Numbered from the stretch's first letter, positions 1-9,604 are shown. The stretch: 57,106 bases of DNA from Brevundimonas sp. (GCF_016463295.1 NZ_JAEMRO010000010.1:1-57106); one strand, 5' to 3'. Numbers and translations: made by a program. Notes: generated by a model not told the origin, from the letters alone.

Positions 1-239
1 GGGTGGAGGGGGCCAGCTTCATCAAGATGCTTGGCCACTCTGTTCAAGACCGCTTGGCGAATGTCAGGATGTGCATCGGTGTCAAAGTCCAGACCTTCTG
101 CCTGAAAAACCTCTCGAGCGAAGTCTTCGGCAGTCGAAGGCGGGGTGACAACCAGCGCTTCGTAAGCATTAGGCGGAAGACAGAATCCTAGGTCGACACA
201 CAGCTCATGCAGCAGCCGCTCGACCTGCTGCTCTGTCAT
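1..239 (-). CDS. Small hypothetical protein, C-terminus cut by window edge
   Basis: On the minus strand an ATG at 239 opens a frame of 79 codons that is still open at the window edge, so the C-terminus is missing. The ATG overlaps the stop of the upstream methyltransferase gene by four bases (ATGA, 236-239). That suggests translational coupling and is the main reason to believe the gene. The protein begins MTEQQVERLLHELCVDLGF, is acidic and has no membrane segment. I do not recognise a domain. Several third codon positions are A or T (CCT, AAT, GCT, CTT, ACT), more than in the neighbouring genes. Confidence 0.6.
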   Translation of the reverse strand, partial: MTEQQVERLLHELCVDLGFCLPPNAYEALVVTPPSTAEDFAREVFQAEGLDFDTDAHPDIRQAVLNRVAKHLDEAGPLH

Positions 240-1021
240 TCCTTCGGCCCGTTCTTCTCCGCCGCCAGTCGCGCCAGCACCCGACCCCGGCCTTTCGACA
301 ACGCCGTGATCACGCCCCGGAACGTCGCCACCTCCTGGGCCGTGAAGGCGGCGCGGCCCAGCATGACGCGCAGGTTCTGGCTCATCGAGCGGAACTTCTC
401 GGGCGGGTGAAAGAAGCCGGCGGCGTCCAGCTCCCGCTCCAGATGCTCGTACATCCCCAGCGTCAGGGCCCCGTCGGCCGGCGGCTCGGCCTCTCGGAAG
501 TTGGGCGGAGGAGCGTCCAGCACGGTCGCCCGCCACTCATAGGCATTGATCGCCACAGCCTGGGCCAGGTTCAGGCTCTGGTGGCGCGGGTCGATGGGGA
601 TGGTGACGATGCCCTGGCACAGGGCGATGTCGGAGGTCTCCAACCCCGCCCGCTCGCCCCCGAACAGCAGGCCGACGTTCAGACCCGAGGCCCTGTCGTC
701 ATACAGGGTGCGCGCCGTTTCGCGCGGCGTGCGCACGGGCTGGCGTGTCTCGCGCGGGCGGGCGGTGGCGGCGTGAACGACGTTCAGATCGGCGATGGCC
801 TCGGCCACCGTGTCGAATACCCGGACGTCCTCCAGCACCCAGTCCGCGCCCGAGGCGGTCGCCCAGGCCCGCTCCTGCGGCCAGCCGTCACGAGGGGCGA
901 CCAGCCGCAGCTCCGACAGGCCGAAATTGGCCATCACCCTGGCCACCGCCCCGATGTTCTCGGCCATCTGGGACTTGTCGAGGATGACGACCGGAGGCGT
1001 CAGGATCGAAGGCTCGGACAA
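236..1021 (-). CDS. trmJ: tRNA/rRNA 2'-O-ribose methyltransferase, TrmJ-like (SpoU/TrmH family)
   Basis: This is a SPOUT-class methyltransferase of 261 residues, closest in form to TrmJ, which uses S-adenosylmethionine to methylate the ribose of tRNA nucleotide 32. The three family motifs are present: ENIGAVAR at about 21-28, GGERAGL at 121-127 and SLNLAQAVA at 149-157. A C-terminal helical tail of about 90 residues fits the TrmJ subgroup. Translation probably starts at TTG 1021: an in-frame TGA, the stop of the upstream nuclease gene, lies immediately before it, and no in-frame ATG precedes motif 1. The gene follows the nuclease with no gap and overlaps the next small gene by four bases. The exact RNA target is inferred. 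Confidence 0.85.
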   Translation of the reverse strand: MSEPSILTPPVVILDKSQMAENIGAVARVMANFGLSELRLVAPRDGWPQERAWATASGADWVLEDVRVFDTVAEAIADLNVVHAATARPRETRQPVRTPRETARTLYDDRASGLNVGLLFGGERAGLETSDIALCQGIVTIPIDPRHQSLNLAQAVAINAYEWRATVLDAPPPNFREAEPPADGALTLGMYEHLERELDAAGFFHPPEKFRSMSQNLRVMLGRAAFTAQEVATFRGVITALSKGRGRVLARLAAEKNGPKE

Positions 1022-2050
1022 TCAGTCCTCGCCATACATGGCCAGCCAGGGATCGGCCGTCCCGGCCTCGACCTCGGCGACCTGGACCGCCGGCCAGCCG
1101 ATGGAGACGTCCGCCGAGGCCCGCCAGGCGGCGGTATAGAAGTCGCGCAGTTCCGCCGCCGCCGCAGACAGACGCGCCACTGCAAAGGTCGCGCCGCGGG
1201 GGTCGCCGTCACGGAAGCCGCCGTCCTTCTCCAGCCGATAGAAGGGCGTGACCTCGGCCAGGGTGGTCTTCAGATAGGCCGGAACGCGCGTCCTCAGCTC
1301 GAACCCATCGACGCGTGGCGCGGCCATGCCCGCCTCGACCAGATCAAGGCGCGCGACGCGGGCGGTGAAGGTCCCTTCGAACAGGCCGTGCGTCTGGCGC
1401 GAGGTGGTGAAGCCCTCGGGATTGGGCGTGTTCCGGTCCCAGCCATTGTAGTGGATGGTCGTATGGTGCGGCTGAGAGCCGTCGCCGATGTAGTGGCCCA
1501 GCACCCCCATGTCGCGCAGGATCAGGGCCTCGCGCCGGATGCGATCCTCACGGTACCAGGCTCGCTTGCCCGGATCGGTCTCGCGCGCCTCGATGGCATT
1601 CAGCACGCGCCAGTAGGCGAAATCGCGCACCAGCTGCAGATAGCCGTCCATGATGGCATAGGGCAGATAGCCCGCCTCGTTCACCGAGCTGCCTGCGGCG
1701 ATGAGGGCGGCGTCATACTGGTGCTTCAGCTCCGGCAGTTCGTCGATGGACGGACCACCCGCGACCATGATGCGGCCGTCATCCAGCATGTCGACGAAGT
1801 GGGCCGTGTCGCGCTCGCGGTCGTGCGGCTGGCCTGCGCCTTTCCAGCGGTCCGGCTCGCGGGCCAGTTCGCCGACTTCGGTCGCGGCCGCGGATGTGCG
1901 CAGGAAGGCCGGCAGGTCGTCGGGCAGCGCGCGCACCGCGGCTACTCCGATCAGCCGGTGGCCGGTGTTGCCCCAGGCGGAAACCACGGCGGGCGCGGCC
2001 GCGACGGCCAGGGCACAGACCGCAGCAGCGGCAACGACGAAACGCTTCAT
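1022..2050 (-). CDS. Exported S1/P1-type zinc nuclease
   Basis: The protein of 342 residues has a signal peptide (MKRFVVAAAAV...VVSA) cleaved before Trp26. In S1/P1 nucleases the mature N-terminal Trp itself binds zinc, so the WGNTGH start is diagnostic. Other probable ligands are the His in HFVDML, the GHYIGDGSQPHH stretch at about 180-191 and the following HYNGW. These enzymes cleave single-stranded DNA and RNA in the periplasm or outside the cell using three zinc ions, probably for nutrient scavenging. The ATG at 2050 is preceded by GGAG at suitable spacing. The stop codon abuts the TTG start of the methyltransferase, so the two are probably co-transcribed. Confidence 0.9.
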   Translation of the reverse strand: MKRFVVAAAAVCALAVAAAPAVVSAWGNTGHRLIGVAAVRALPDDLPAFLRTSAAATEVGELAREPDRWKGAGQPHDRERDTAHFVDMLDDGRIMVAGGPSIDELPELKHQYDAALIAAGSSVNEAGYLPYAIMDGYLQLVRDFAYWRVLNAIEARETDPGKRAWYREDRIRREALILRDMGVLGHYIGDGSQPHHTTIHYNGWDRNTPNPEGFTTSRQTHGLFEGTFTARVARLDLVEAGMAAPRVDGFELRTRVPAYLKTTLAEVTPFYRLEKDGGFRDGDPRGATFAVARLSAAAAELRDFYTAAWRASADVSIGWPAVQVAEVEAGTADPWLAMYGED

Positions 2051-2460
2051 GGACAGGCTCCGGACATGAGTGCCCTGCCCTTAGCCCATTTTTGCCGCCG
2101 GTCGAACCACGCCTCGATCTCCGTTCACACGGGTCAGAGTTATCCACAGCCCTGGGCGGGGCGGACAGTCGATCGACGATGTGGGTAGTGATGCGTTGCC
2201 AATACAAAAATCACGCGTGCTAATGCAGAACAACGCCGTATCCACGTCCAGCATGATCGCACAGCAAAATACACCAAGACTGCGAATACTGCTTATCGGC
2301 GCGGCCCACATAGTCAACGGCGCCCCACGCTGATCACTACGGACCGGTGGTTTTCCACGGCTGAATCGGTTTGATGGTCGCACCCAACGCTCTATGTCCG
2401 GTTTTTGCCACAATTAGAAACGACAAGCGCCGGGCCGGACACGTCGGGACCGGTGATTCC
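2051..2460. other. Intergenic region with one perfect DnaA-box sequence
   Basis: These 410 bases separate the divergent nuclease and 3D-domain genes. No open frame has convincing codon use or recognisable protein sequence. The stretch is less GC-rich than its surroundings, contains one exact TTATCCACA (2140-2148), one GAATC of the GANTC methylation type (about 2363-2367), and must hold both promoters. I see no clear sigma-70 promoter or hairpin. Confidence 0.5.
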
Positions 2461-3090
2461 ATGAGTATCATCATGCTCGGCTCAGCCGCTGCGTTCGCCC
2501 TGCTCTGGGCGATGGCCTTCCCCGTTTCCGGAGAACCGGTGTCTTACGAAGCTGCGGTCGCTGCCGACCGCGCTGAAGTGACAACCGCCTCCACGACCGA
2601 AGGTTCCGACAGCGGCGATGCCGAGGCTGCCCTGACCGCCGACCAGATGGCCCACATGCAGGGCGACGCCCGCTGGAGCGCCTCGGCCCGCCTGTATCAC
2701 GCCGGTGGTGGCGGAGCGACGGGCAACGACTCCCTGGGTTGCCGCCCGATCGCCATGCGCACCGTGGCCGTGGACCCCCGCTACATTCCCCGCCGCACCC
2801 GCCTGTTCATCCGCGAGACGGTGGGCATGCGTCTGGCCGACGGCACCATCCACGATGGCTACTGGTACGCGTCCGACATCGGCGGCGGCATCAAGGGCCA
2901 GAAGGTCGATCTGTACACCGGTCACGGCCGCGGCTCGATGCGGCAGGCCCAGCGCCTGAACATGCGCACCCTGACCATCGCCGATGCCGGTCGCTTCGAC
3001 GGCTGCCCCCCGTCCTGGGATTCGACCCCCAGCCAATCGACGCAGATGGCGTCGGCGTCGGACACGTCTTCGGTCGGCGTCGCCGACTAG
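2461..3090 (+). CDS. Exported 3D-domain (MltA C-terminal-like) protein
   Basis: The 209-residue product has an N-terminal hydrophobic signal or anchor (MSIIMLGSAAAFALLWAM), a low-complexity acidic linker, and a C-terminal 3D domain at about 90-185. The 3D fold is named for three conserved Asp residues, seen here in AVDPRYIP, ASDIGGGIKG and KVDLYTG. It is a double-psi beta barrel found at the end of lytic transglycosylase MltA and in short cell-wall proteins. I start it at ATG 2461 because this gives an intact signal peptide; an upstream frame to 2371 adds residues with no signal character. A role in peptidoglycan binding or turnover is inferred. The stop overlaps that of the convergent gene. 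Confidence 0.8.
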   Translation: MSIIMLGSAAAFALLWAMAFPVSGEPVSYEAAVAADRAEVTTASTTEGSDSGDAEAALTADQMAHMQGDARWSASARLYHAGGGGATGNDSLGCRPIAMRTVAVDPRYIPRRTRLFIRETVGMRLADGTIHDGYWYASDIGGGIKGQKVDLYTGHGRGSMRQAQRLNMRTLTIADAGRFDGCPPSWDSTPSQSTQMASASDTSSVGVAD

Positions 3091-3410
3091 AATTTCCGGC
3101 GGCCGCTGACGGTCTCGAAGAACATCCGCCAGTCGCCCATCAGGCTCCACAGCGGGTATTTGAACGTCGCGGGCCGGTTCTTCTCGAAGAAGAAATGCCC
3201 CACCCAGGCGAAGCCATAGCCGATCACCGGCATGGCCAGCAGCCACCAGGCGTTCAGCGTCACCAGCGCCAGTATCGCCACCCCGATCACCAGCGCTGAC
3301 CCCACCACATGGATCCGCCGGCACGTCCGGTTGGAATGCTCGTGGATGTAATAGGGATAGAACTGTTCGAACGAGGCGAAGCGTTCGCCGGCGGGGGGCT
3401 GGGTGCTCAT
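3087..3410 (-). CDS. Mpo1-like (DUF962) membrane protein
   Basis: The protein of 107 residues matches the DUF962/Mpo1-like family: an FEQFYPYYIHEHSNRTCRRIH opening with conserved histidines, two hydrophobic hairpin segments (about 40-75), and a GHFFFEKNRPATF motif followed by PLWSLMGDWRMF. Yeast Mpo1 is an iron-dependent dioxygenase that acts in alpha-oxidation of 2-hydroxy fatty acids. Bacterial members are little studied, so this activity is only a possibility. I start at ATG 3410; an in-frame TTG at 3446 would add 12 residues with no family similarity. It converges on the 3D-domain gene, and the two stop codons overlap. Confidence 0.85.
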   Translation of the reverse strand: MSTQPPAGERFASFEQFYPYYIHEHSNRTCRRIHVVGSALVIGVAILALVTLNAWWLLAMPVIGYGFAWVGHFFFEKNRPATFKYPLWSLMGDWRMFFETVSGRRKF

Positions 3411-3527
3411 GCTTGGAGGGTGCCCACCGGATGGTTTTGCGGTCAAGCGGGCCGTTCACCATGCTTCTCAGCGATCCGCTAAGGGCGATGCGGGCACACT
3501 GGCGACTTCGTGTACCGGAGCCGCATC

Positions 3528-3737
3528 ATGCAGGCCTTCTCCATCGCCGCCTCGGGCATCGCCGCCGCCACCGCGCGCTTCGACGCCAGCGCGCGCCGCA
3601 CGGCCATCGCCCCGCTGGACAATCTGGCCGCCGAAAGCGTCGAACGCATCAAGGCCGAGGTCGCGCTGAAGGCCAATGCCGCCGTGCTGCGGTCGGCCAG
3701 TCAGATGACCGGCACCCTGCTGGATATCCTGATCTAG
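3528..3737 (+). CDS. Small flagellar rod/hook-like protein
   Basis: The 69-residue product opens with MQAFSIAASGIAAATARFDASARR, which resembles the amphipathic N-terminal helix of flagellar rod and hook proteins (Flg_bb_rod). It closes with a helix ending MTGTLLDILI, like the C-terminal helix of the same proteins. The central part that would form the surface domain is absent, so this is a minimal rod-like protein. No flagellar genes lie nearby and its role is unknown. ATG 3528 is preferred over an upstream start at 3510 because the similarity begins there. It ends four bases inside the convergent HxlR gene. Confidence 0.6.
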   Translation: MQAFSIAASGIAAATARFDASARRTAIAPLDNLAAESVERIKAEVALKANAAVLRSASQMTGTLLDILI

Positions 3738-4444
3738 GCCTCGGGCCGTTCGGCCTTGGGCGGCAGGGTGAACCAGGTCTGGAATCGCAGGGCGGCATTG
3801 CGGTCGCCGCGCACGGTGATGGGCCCCGCCTCCTCCATCGCCTCCAGCGGCACCTTGCCATAGACATAGCCGGCCATGGCCTCGGGCGTGGTGTCGAAGA
3901 CCACGTCGGCGTCGTCGATCTCGGCCCGGCGCGGCGTCAGGGTGCCGTTCTCTATGCGCACGCGGAACGTCTCCTCGCCCAGGATGAAGCCGACGGTCAC
4001 GCCGCGATCACCGGCCACATCGGCCTGGAACATCGTGCGGAACGACAGCATCAGCGACGTCTTCGACAGCGGCAGGGTCGGGTCATGCCCCGGCGACCGC
4101 GCCGCCCAATTGCCGAGCACGATCAGTAGCTGATCCGCCTCATAGCCCCACGGCGTGAGCCCATAGACCTGCACGGACGCGGGCGGGGGCAGTTTGGATC
4201 GCACGACGATGCCGTGGCTTTCCAGAGTCTCCAGTCGCTGGGTCAGGACATTGGCGCTGATGCCCGGCAAGGCGGCGCGGATATCGCCGAACCGGCGTGG
4301 CCCGAACATCATCTCGCGCATGATCAGCAGCGACCATCGCTCGCCGACCAGCTCCAGCGCATGGGCGGTTCCGCAGGCGTCATCGTACCAGCGCTTCAGC
4401 TCCGGATCCTTTTTGGTTAGTTTTTCTAACTTCATGGTTGACAT
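3734..4444 (-). CDS. HxlR-family transcriptional regulator with C-terminal SCP2-like domain
   Basis: The protein of 236 residues has a HxlR-type winged helix in the first 110 residues (CGTAHALELVGERWSLLIMRE, then GPRRFGDIRAALPGISANVLTQRL). A C-terminal domain at about 125-225 resembles the sterol-carrier SCP2 fold, which can bind a hydrophobic ligand. This two-domain form is common in alphaproteobacteria. It is transcribed divergently from the VOC/AHSA1/PhnB/DUF1428 cluster and probably controls it. The start is ATG 4444 or ATG 4435; short inverted repeats overlap this region. The ligand is unknown. Confidence 0.85.
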   Translation of the reverse strand: MSTMKLEKLTKKDPELKRWYDDACGTAHALELVGERWSLLIMREMMFGPRRFGDIRAALPGISANVLTQRLETLESHGIVVRSKLPPPASVQVYGLTPWGYEADQLLIVLGNWAARSPGHDPTLPLSKTSLMLSFRTMFQADVAGDRGVTVGFILGEETFRVRIENGTLTPRRAEIDDADVVFDTTPEAMAGYVYGKVPLEAMEEAGPITVRGDRNAALRFQTWFTLPPKAERPEA

Positions 4445-4453
4445 ATATAACCA
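4416..4453. promoter_or_regulatory. Two short inverted repeats at the HxlR gene start, candidate operator
   Basis: TGGTT and AACCA form an inverted repeat with a nine-base AT-rich spacer (4435-4453) over the first start codon of the regulator. GTTAG-TTTTT-CTAAC (4416-4430) lies just inside the gene. Position between divergent regulator and targets suggests autoregulation, but no HxlR operator consensus was tested. Confidence 0.35.
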
Positions 4454-4517
4454 GCTTCGGCTTGATGCACAACGTCAACGGCGTCGCACCGAACGTCGCA
4501 GAGGAAACACTCCCGCG

Positions 4518-4551
4518 CTCAAGCAGCGAGGCTCCGCGAGCCGAGCGTTAG
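4518..4551 (+). repeat. Intercistronic hairpin repeat, copy 1
   Basis: This 34-base element lies 25 bases before the VOC gene start. It has the conserved left flank CTCAAGCAGCGAG, a small hairpin GCTC-CGC-GAGC (4531-4541), and the conserved right flank CGAGCGTTAG. The second copy at 5957-5990 has the same flanks and loop but different, still complementary, stem bases. Confidence 0.7.
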
Positions 4552-4576
4552 CGCCCCAAAGGAAAAGGCGAAGCCG

Positions 4577-4990
4577 ATGCAACGCATGATTTTCATCAAC
4601 CTGCCGGTCTCTGACCTGGCAAAATCCGTCGCCTTCTACGAAGCGACCGGAGCCACGAAGAACCCGCAGTTCAGCGACGATACCGCCGCCTGCATGGTCA
4701 TCTCCGACACCATCTACGTCATGCTGCTGACCCATCCCAAATTCGCCAGCTTCACCAGCCGCCCCATCGGCGACCGCTCCAGCGTGCATGCCCTCCTGTG
4801 CCTGTCGTGCGAGAGCAAGGACGCCGTCCTGGCCCAGCTGGACGCGGCGGTTAAGGCCGGCGGCACGCCCGACCCGACCCCGGAGCAGGACTACGGCTTC
4901 ATGTATGGCCGCAGCTACGAGGACCCCGACGGTCACATCTGGGAGATCATGTGGATGGACCCGGCCGCTGCCTCGGGCGAGGCGGCCTGA
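4577..4990 (+). CDS. VOC (glyoxalase-fold) family protein
   Basis: The 137-residue product is a single-module vicinal oxygen chelate protein. It opens with MIFINLPVSDLAKSVAFYEA, typical of the beta-alpha start of the fold, and ends with SYEDPDGHIWEIMWMD, where the Glu is the usual C-terminal metal ligand. The VOC fold is shared by glyoxalases, dioxygenases and antibiotic-resistance proteins, and the substrate cannot be told. ATG 4577 follows an AAAGGAAAAGG purine tract. It is the first gene of a four-gene group divergent from the HxlR regulator, and its leader carries repeat copy 1. Confidence 0.85.
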   Translation: MQRMIFINLPVSDLAKSVAFYEATGATKNPQFSDDTAACMVISDTIYVMLLTHPKFASFTSRPIGDRSSVHALLCLSCESKDAVLAQLDAAVKAGGTPDPTPEQDYGFMYGRSYEDPDGHIWEIMWMDPAAASGEAA

Positions 4991-4991
4991 T

Positions 4992-5444
4992 ATGACCACC
5001 GAACTCAGCATCACCCGCTTCATCGCCGCCCCGCCCGAAACGGTCTGGCAGGTCTATGTCGAACGGGGCACCGAATGGTTCACGCCCAGGCCCTGGACGA
5101 CACCTGCGGTCGATTTCGACCTGCGCCCCGGCGGTCGGGCCAACATCACCATGGCCTCGCCCGAGGGCGAAACGCATAGCTACCAGGGTGTGTTTCTGGA
5201 GGTCGTGCCGAACCGCAAGCTGGTCTCGACCGGGGCCATGACCGAGGGCTGGGTGCCCCAGCCGGGCGACATGAACTTCGTCCGCATCGACACTTTCGAG
5301 CCCGAGGGCGCAGGCACCCGCTATACCGCCACCGCCCGTCACTGGGACGAAAAGGCCGCCGCCAGCCACCGCGAGATGGGTTTCGAACAGGGCTGGGCCG
5401 CCGCCGCCGATCAACTGGCCGAACTGGCGGAGGCGGGCCAATGA
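4992..5444 (+). CDS. SRPBCC/AHSA1-family protein
   Basis: The protein of 150 residues belongs to the START-like SRPBCC superfamily, Aha1-C/AHSA1 branch: ITRFIAAPPETVWQVYVE at the N-terminus, a DLRPGGRANITM strand, and a C-terminal helix MGFEQGWAAAADQLAELA. These proteins form a hydrophobic cavity; most bacterial members have no known ligand. ATG 4992 is chosen because the family similarity starts there and it lies two bases after the VOC gene stop. The end overlaps the next gene by four bases (ATGA), so the genes are translationally coupled. Confidence 0.85.
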   Translation: MTTELSITRFIAAPPETVWQVYVERGTEWFTPRPWTTPAVDFDLRPGGRANITMASPEGETHSYQGVFLEVVPNRKLVSTGAMTEGWVPQPGDMNFVRIDTFEPEGAGTRYTATARHWDEKAAASHREMGFEQGWAAAADQLAELAEAGQ

Positions 5445-5932
5445 CCAGCAAGATCGCCCCCTGTATCTGGTACGACCTGGGTCAGGCCCGCAAGGCCGCC
5501 GAATTCTACATGACTCTGGGGCTGCCCGACAGCCACATCGACGGCGTCCACGCCAGCCCCTCCGACAACCCCTCCAGCAAGGCGGGTGAGGAGCTGGTGG
5601 TCGAATTCACCCTGGCCGGACAGTCGTTCGTGGGCCTGAACGGCGGGCCCCAGTTCCCTCACACCGAGGCGGTGTCCTTCATGATCCAGACCGAGGATCA
5701 GGCCGAAACGGATCGCCTGTGGGACGCCATCGTCGGCCATGGCGGGGCCGAGAGCGCCTGCGGCTGGTGCAAGGATCGCTGGGGCGTCAACTGGCAGATC
5801 ACCCCGCGCCGCCTGATGGAGTTCTACACCGACCCCAACCCCGCCCGTGCAAAGGCCGCTTTCGAGGCCATGATGACCATGCACAAGATCGACATCGCGG
5901 TCATTGAGGCGGCGGCTGACGCGGCCGTCTGA
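5441..5932 (+). CDS. PhnB-like VOC-fold protein
   Basis: The product of 163 residues is a PhnB/3-demethylubiquinone-methyltransferase-like protein of the VOC superfamily. It has the typical KIAPCIWYDLGQARKAAEFY opening, FVGLNGGPQF in the middle, CGWCKDRWGVNWQITP near 110-125 and a C-terminal MMTMHKIDI helix. The methyltransferase name in databases is historical; the fold lacks a methyltransferase domain and function is unknown. It overlaps the AHSA1 gene by four bases. VOC, AHSA1 and PhnB-like genes often occur together with ArsR- or HxlR-type regulators, as here. Confidence 0.85.
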   Translation: MTSKIAPCIWYDLGQARKAAEFYMTLGLPDSHIDGVHASPSDNPSSKAGEELVVEFTLAGQSFVGLNGGPQFPHTEAVSFMIQTEDQAETDRLWDAIVGHGGAESACGWCKDRWGVNWQITPRRLMEFYTDPNPARAKAAFEAMMTMHKIDIAVIEAAADAAV

Positions 5933-5956
5933 CCAACCTGAGTGCGTACCCTGCCC

Positions 5957-5990
5957 CTCAAGTAGCGAGCGACCGCGTCGCGAGCGTTAG
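5957..5990 (+). repeat. Intercistronic hairpin repeat, copy 2
   Basis: This is the second copy of the element at 4518-4551, with the same 34-base length. CTCAAGTAGCGAG and CGAGCGTTAG flank the hairpin CGAC-CGC-GTCG (5970-5980). Compared with copy 1 the stem bases change on both sides so that pairing is kept, while the CGC loop is unchanged. It lies 28 bases before the DUF1428 start. Confidence 0.7.
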
Positions 5991-6018
5991 GGGCCGACCC
6001 TCCGAAGGAGAAAGAAAG

Positions 6019-6369
6019 ATGTCCTACGTCACCGGCTTCCTCACCCCTGTCAAAACCGAGGACAAGGAGCGCTACATCGCGTCCGCCCAGAAGTCCTGGC
6101 CGCTGTTCCAGAAATACGGGGCCCTGGAACAGATCGAATGCTGGGGCGAGGACATCCCGCCCGGCAAGGTCACCGGTTTCGACCTGGCGGTGAAGCTGGA
6201 GCCCGGCGAGGTGGTGGTCTTCGCCTGGCTGAAATGGCCCGATCGCGCCACCGCCGACGCCTGCTGGCAGCAGATGGAGGCCGACCCTGCCTTCGCCGAC
6301 ATGGACATGCCCTTCGACGGCAAGCGCATGATGTGGGGCGGGTTCGCTCCGGTTTTCGAGGGCAAGTGA
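6019..6369 (+). CDS. DUF1428 family protein
   Basis: The 116-residue product matches DUF1428: MSYVTGFLTPV, an EQIECWGEDIPPGKVTGF motif, the strand VVVFAWLKWPDRATAD and the closing MPFDGKRMMWGGFAPVF. The fold is a dimeric alpha-beta barrel-like domain of unknown function. ATG 6019 follows a strong GAAGGAG at good spacing. It is 86 bases after the PhnB-like gene, and the gap holds repeat copy 2, so it may be the last gene of the same transcription unit or have its own control. Confidence 0.85.
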   Translation: MSYVTGFLTPVKTEDKERYIASAQKSWPLFQKYGALEQIECWGEDIPPGKVTGFDLAVKLEPGEVVVFAWLKWPDRATADACWQQMEADPAFADMDMPFDGKRMMWGGFAPVFEGK

Positions 6370-6379
6370 CGCTCGCCGC

Positions 6380-7132
6380 CTAGCGGCAGAACCGCGTGTC
6401 GGTCGCCTCCAGATGGAGGTGGTCGGCATGCACGGCGTTGTAGTCAGGGCTCAGTGTGGTGCCGAAGATGCGGCACGCGTCGTCGCGGATACGGCGCAGG
6501 AAGCGCGCCTCGGGCGTGTCGCCGTTCCAGTCGTTCAGGACGGTGATGCGCCGCCCGTCGCGCAGACGGACGCCCGCGAAGTCCAGCGCCGCAGCCTGGG
6601 AGTGGGCGCTGATCCGGGTGCTGCCGGCACCGTTGTTCACATTGCGACAGGCATAGGCCCCCATGTGGTCGATCTGGACCACGTCGGAACCCAGGATCTC
6701 GCGCGCCGCCGGCTCCAGCGACTGTCGCCGCCAGATGCTGAGCGCCAGGGCGGTGCGGCAGGTCATCTGCACATCGCCGGGCGACATTCGCGCGACGGTG
6801 CCCATGTCTGCGCCCAGAACGCCCGCATCGGTTAGGCCACAGGTCGCAGAGTTCGAGCGGTCGGGCACGGGACTGAAGTTCACCCGCGCCGCCGTCAGCT
6901 GGGTGACGCACTGGGTCAGGGCGGCGCTCTCGCGGATCACGGCGCTGCGTGTGCCGGCGCCGATCGGCAGATCGACCAGCGCTCCGACCAGCGGGGCCTC
7001 GGTGCGGGACGGGGCCGCCGGATAGGTGGGCCGCCCATACGCTGGCGGGCTGGGCTCGGGCAGCATGGCGCTGCAGCTCGCCAGCGCGACAAGGGCCAGT
7101 GGGGCAAGGAGCAAGCGGATGGAGTGCGTCAT
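6380..7132 (-). CDS. Extensin-like C-terminal domain lipoprotein
   Basis: The 250-residue product begins with a lipoprotein signal ending LASCS, so it is probably lipid-anchored. After a proline-rich linker comes the bacterial extensin-like domain (about 85-250). It shows cysteines in CVTQL, CGLTDAG, MTCRTA, ACRN and CRIFG, and a zinc-peptidase-like pattern: HSQAAALDFAG and VHADHLHLEATDTRFC. The His-x-His pattern resembles D-Ala-D-Ala/LAS-type peptidases, so a cell-wall function is plausible but not shown. I start at ATG 7132; GTG 7135 is directly adjacent and adds one residue. Confidence 0.8.
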   Translation of the reverse strand: MTHSIRLLLAPLALVALASCSAMLPEPSPPAYGRPTYPAAPSRTEAPLVGALVDLPIGAGTRSAVIRESAALTQCVTQLTAARVNFSPVPDRSNSATCGLTDAGVLGADMGTVARMSPGDVQMTCRTALALSIWRRQSLEPAAREILGSDVVQIDHMGAYACRNVNNGAGSTRISAHSQAAALDFAGVRLRDGRRITVLNDWNGDTPEARFLRRIRDDACRIFGTTLSPDYNAVHADHLHLEATDTRFCR

Positions 7133-7277
7133 CACCGGGACGCTAGCGGAATTCCCCCGACGCTTGAATCACGAGACGGCGAGACGAGAAAAAGAACGTC
7201 GCGCGGTGAAGAAGTTCCGGACGTCGGCCATCAGAACGCGCTTCACAGGCGGACCCCAGCATGGCACCACATGCCTT

Positions 7278-7550
7278 ATGAAGCCGATCGTGATCCTCTC
7301 CGCCCTGGCCGCCGCCCTGTTCGTCGCCGGCTGCACCGACAGCAAGCGCGCGCGTAACGATGCGACATGGGGCGACCGCCCGGCCCAGATCACCTGCTGG
7401 AGTTATGGCGTCCAGAACTTCGAGGGCCGCTCCACCGGCAAGGTCGAATACGATGACGGCGGACGGATCTCATTCGTGGACGCGGCCAACAACCGCTACA
7501 CCACCATCGATGGCGATTGCCGCGTCGTCTACGATCCGAAGCCGAACTGA
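7278..7550 (+). CDS. Small lipoprotein
   Basis: The product of 90 residues has a clear lipoprotein signal (MKPIVILSALAAALFVAGC). It is followed by a short beta-rich domain containing ITCWSYGVQNFEGRSTG, a YDDGGRISFVDAANNRYTTI stretch and CRVVYDP near the end. The two cysteines in the domain could form a disulphide. I do not recognise a family. ATG 7278 is chosen because it gives a complete signal peptide; the upstream extension of the same frame to 7026 overlaps the divergent gene and has no signal character. The terminator at 7560-7582 follows directly. Confidence 0.75.
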   Translation: MKPIVILSALAAALFVAGCTDSKRARNDATWGDRPAQITCWSYGVQNFEGRSTGKVEYDDGGRISFVDAANNRYTTIDGDCRVVYDPKPN

Positions 7551-7559
7551 TGGTGAAAG

Positions 7560-7582
7560 CGCCTCTCCCGCCGGGAGAGGCG
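7560..7582. terminator. Strong hairpin between convergent genes
   Basis: A ten-base-pair perfect stem (7560-7569 with 7573-7582) with a three-base loop lies between the convergent lipoprotein gene and rpoD. There is no U-run on either side, but the location and stability suggest a bidirectional terminator or transcript end. Confidence 0.7.
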
Positions 7583-7589
7583 TCTGGGT

Positions 7590-9536
<1,947 letters not shown>

Positions 9537-9604
9537 TCAGTCAGTCTCCGGACAGAGGGCTGATCAGGCCGTCCATCGCATATAATGTGTGACGGGGTCG
9601 TTGG

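Noticed and set aside
2140..2148. Single perfect TTATCCACA as a replication origin signal
   Set aside because: A lone box without an AT-rich unwinding region or typical origin neighbours is not evidence of an origin; kept only as a note in the gap entry.
407..2188. Long plus-strand frame (593 codons) across the methyltransferase and nuclease genes
   Set aside because: Both minus-strand genes have clear family motifs; the plus-strand frame does not.
2081..2413. Minus-strand frame of 110 codons between nuclease and 3D-domain genes
   Set aside because: Atypical composition, no ribosome site and no protein features; probably a chance frame in the promoter region.
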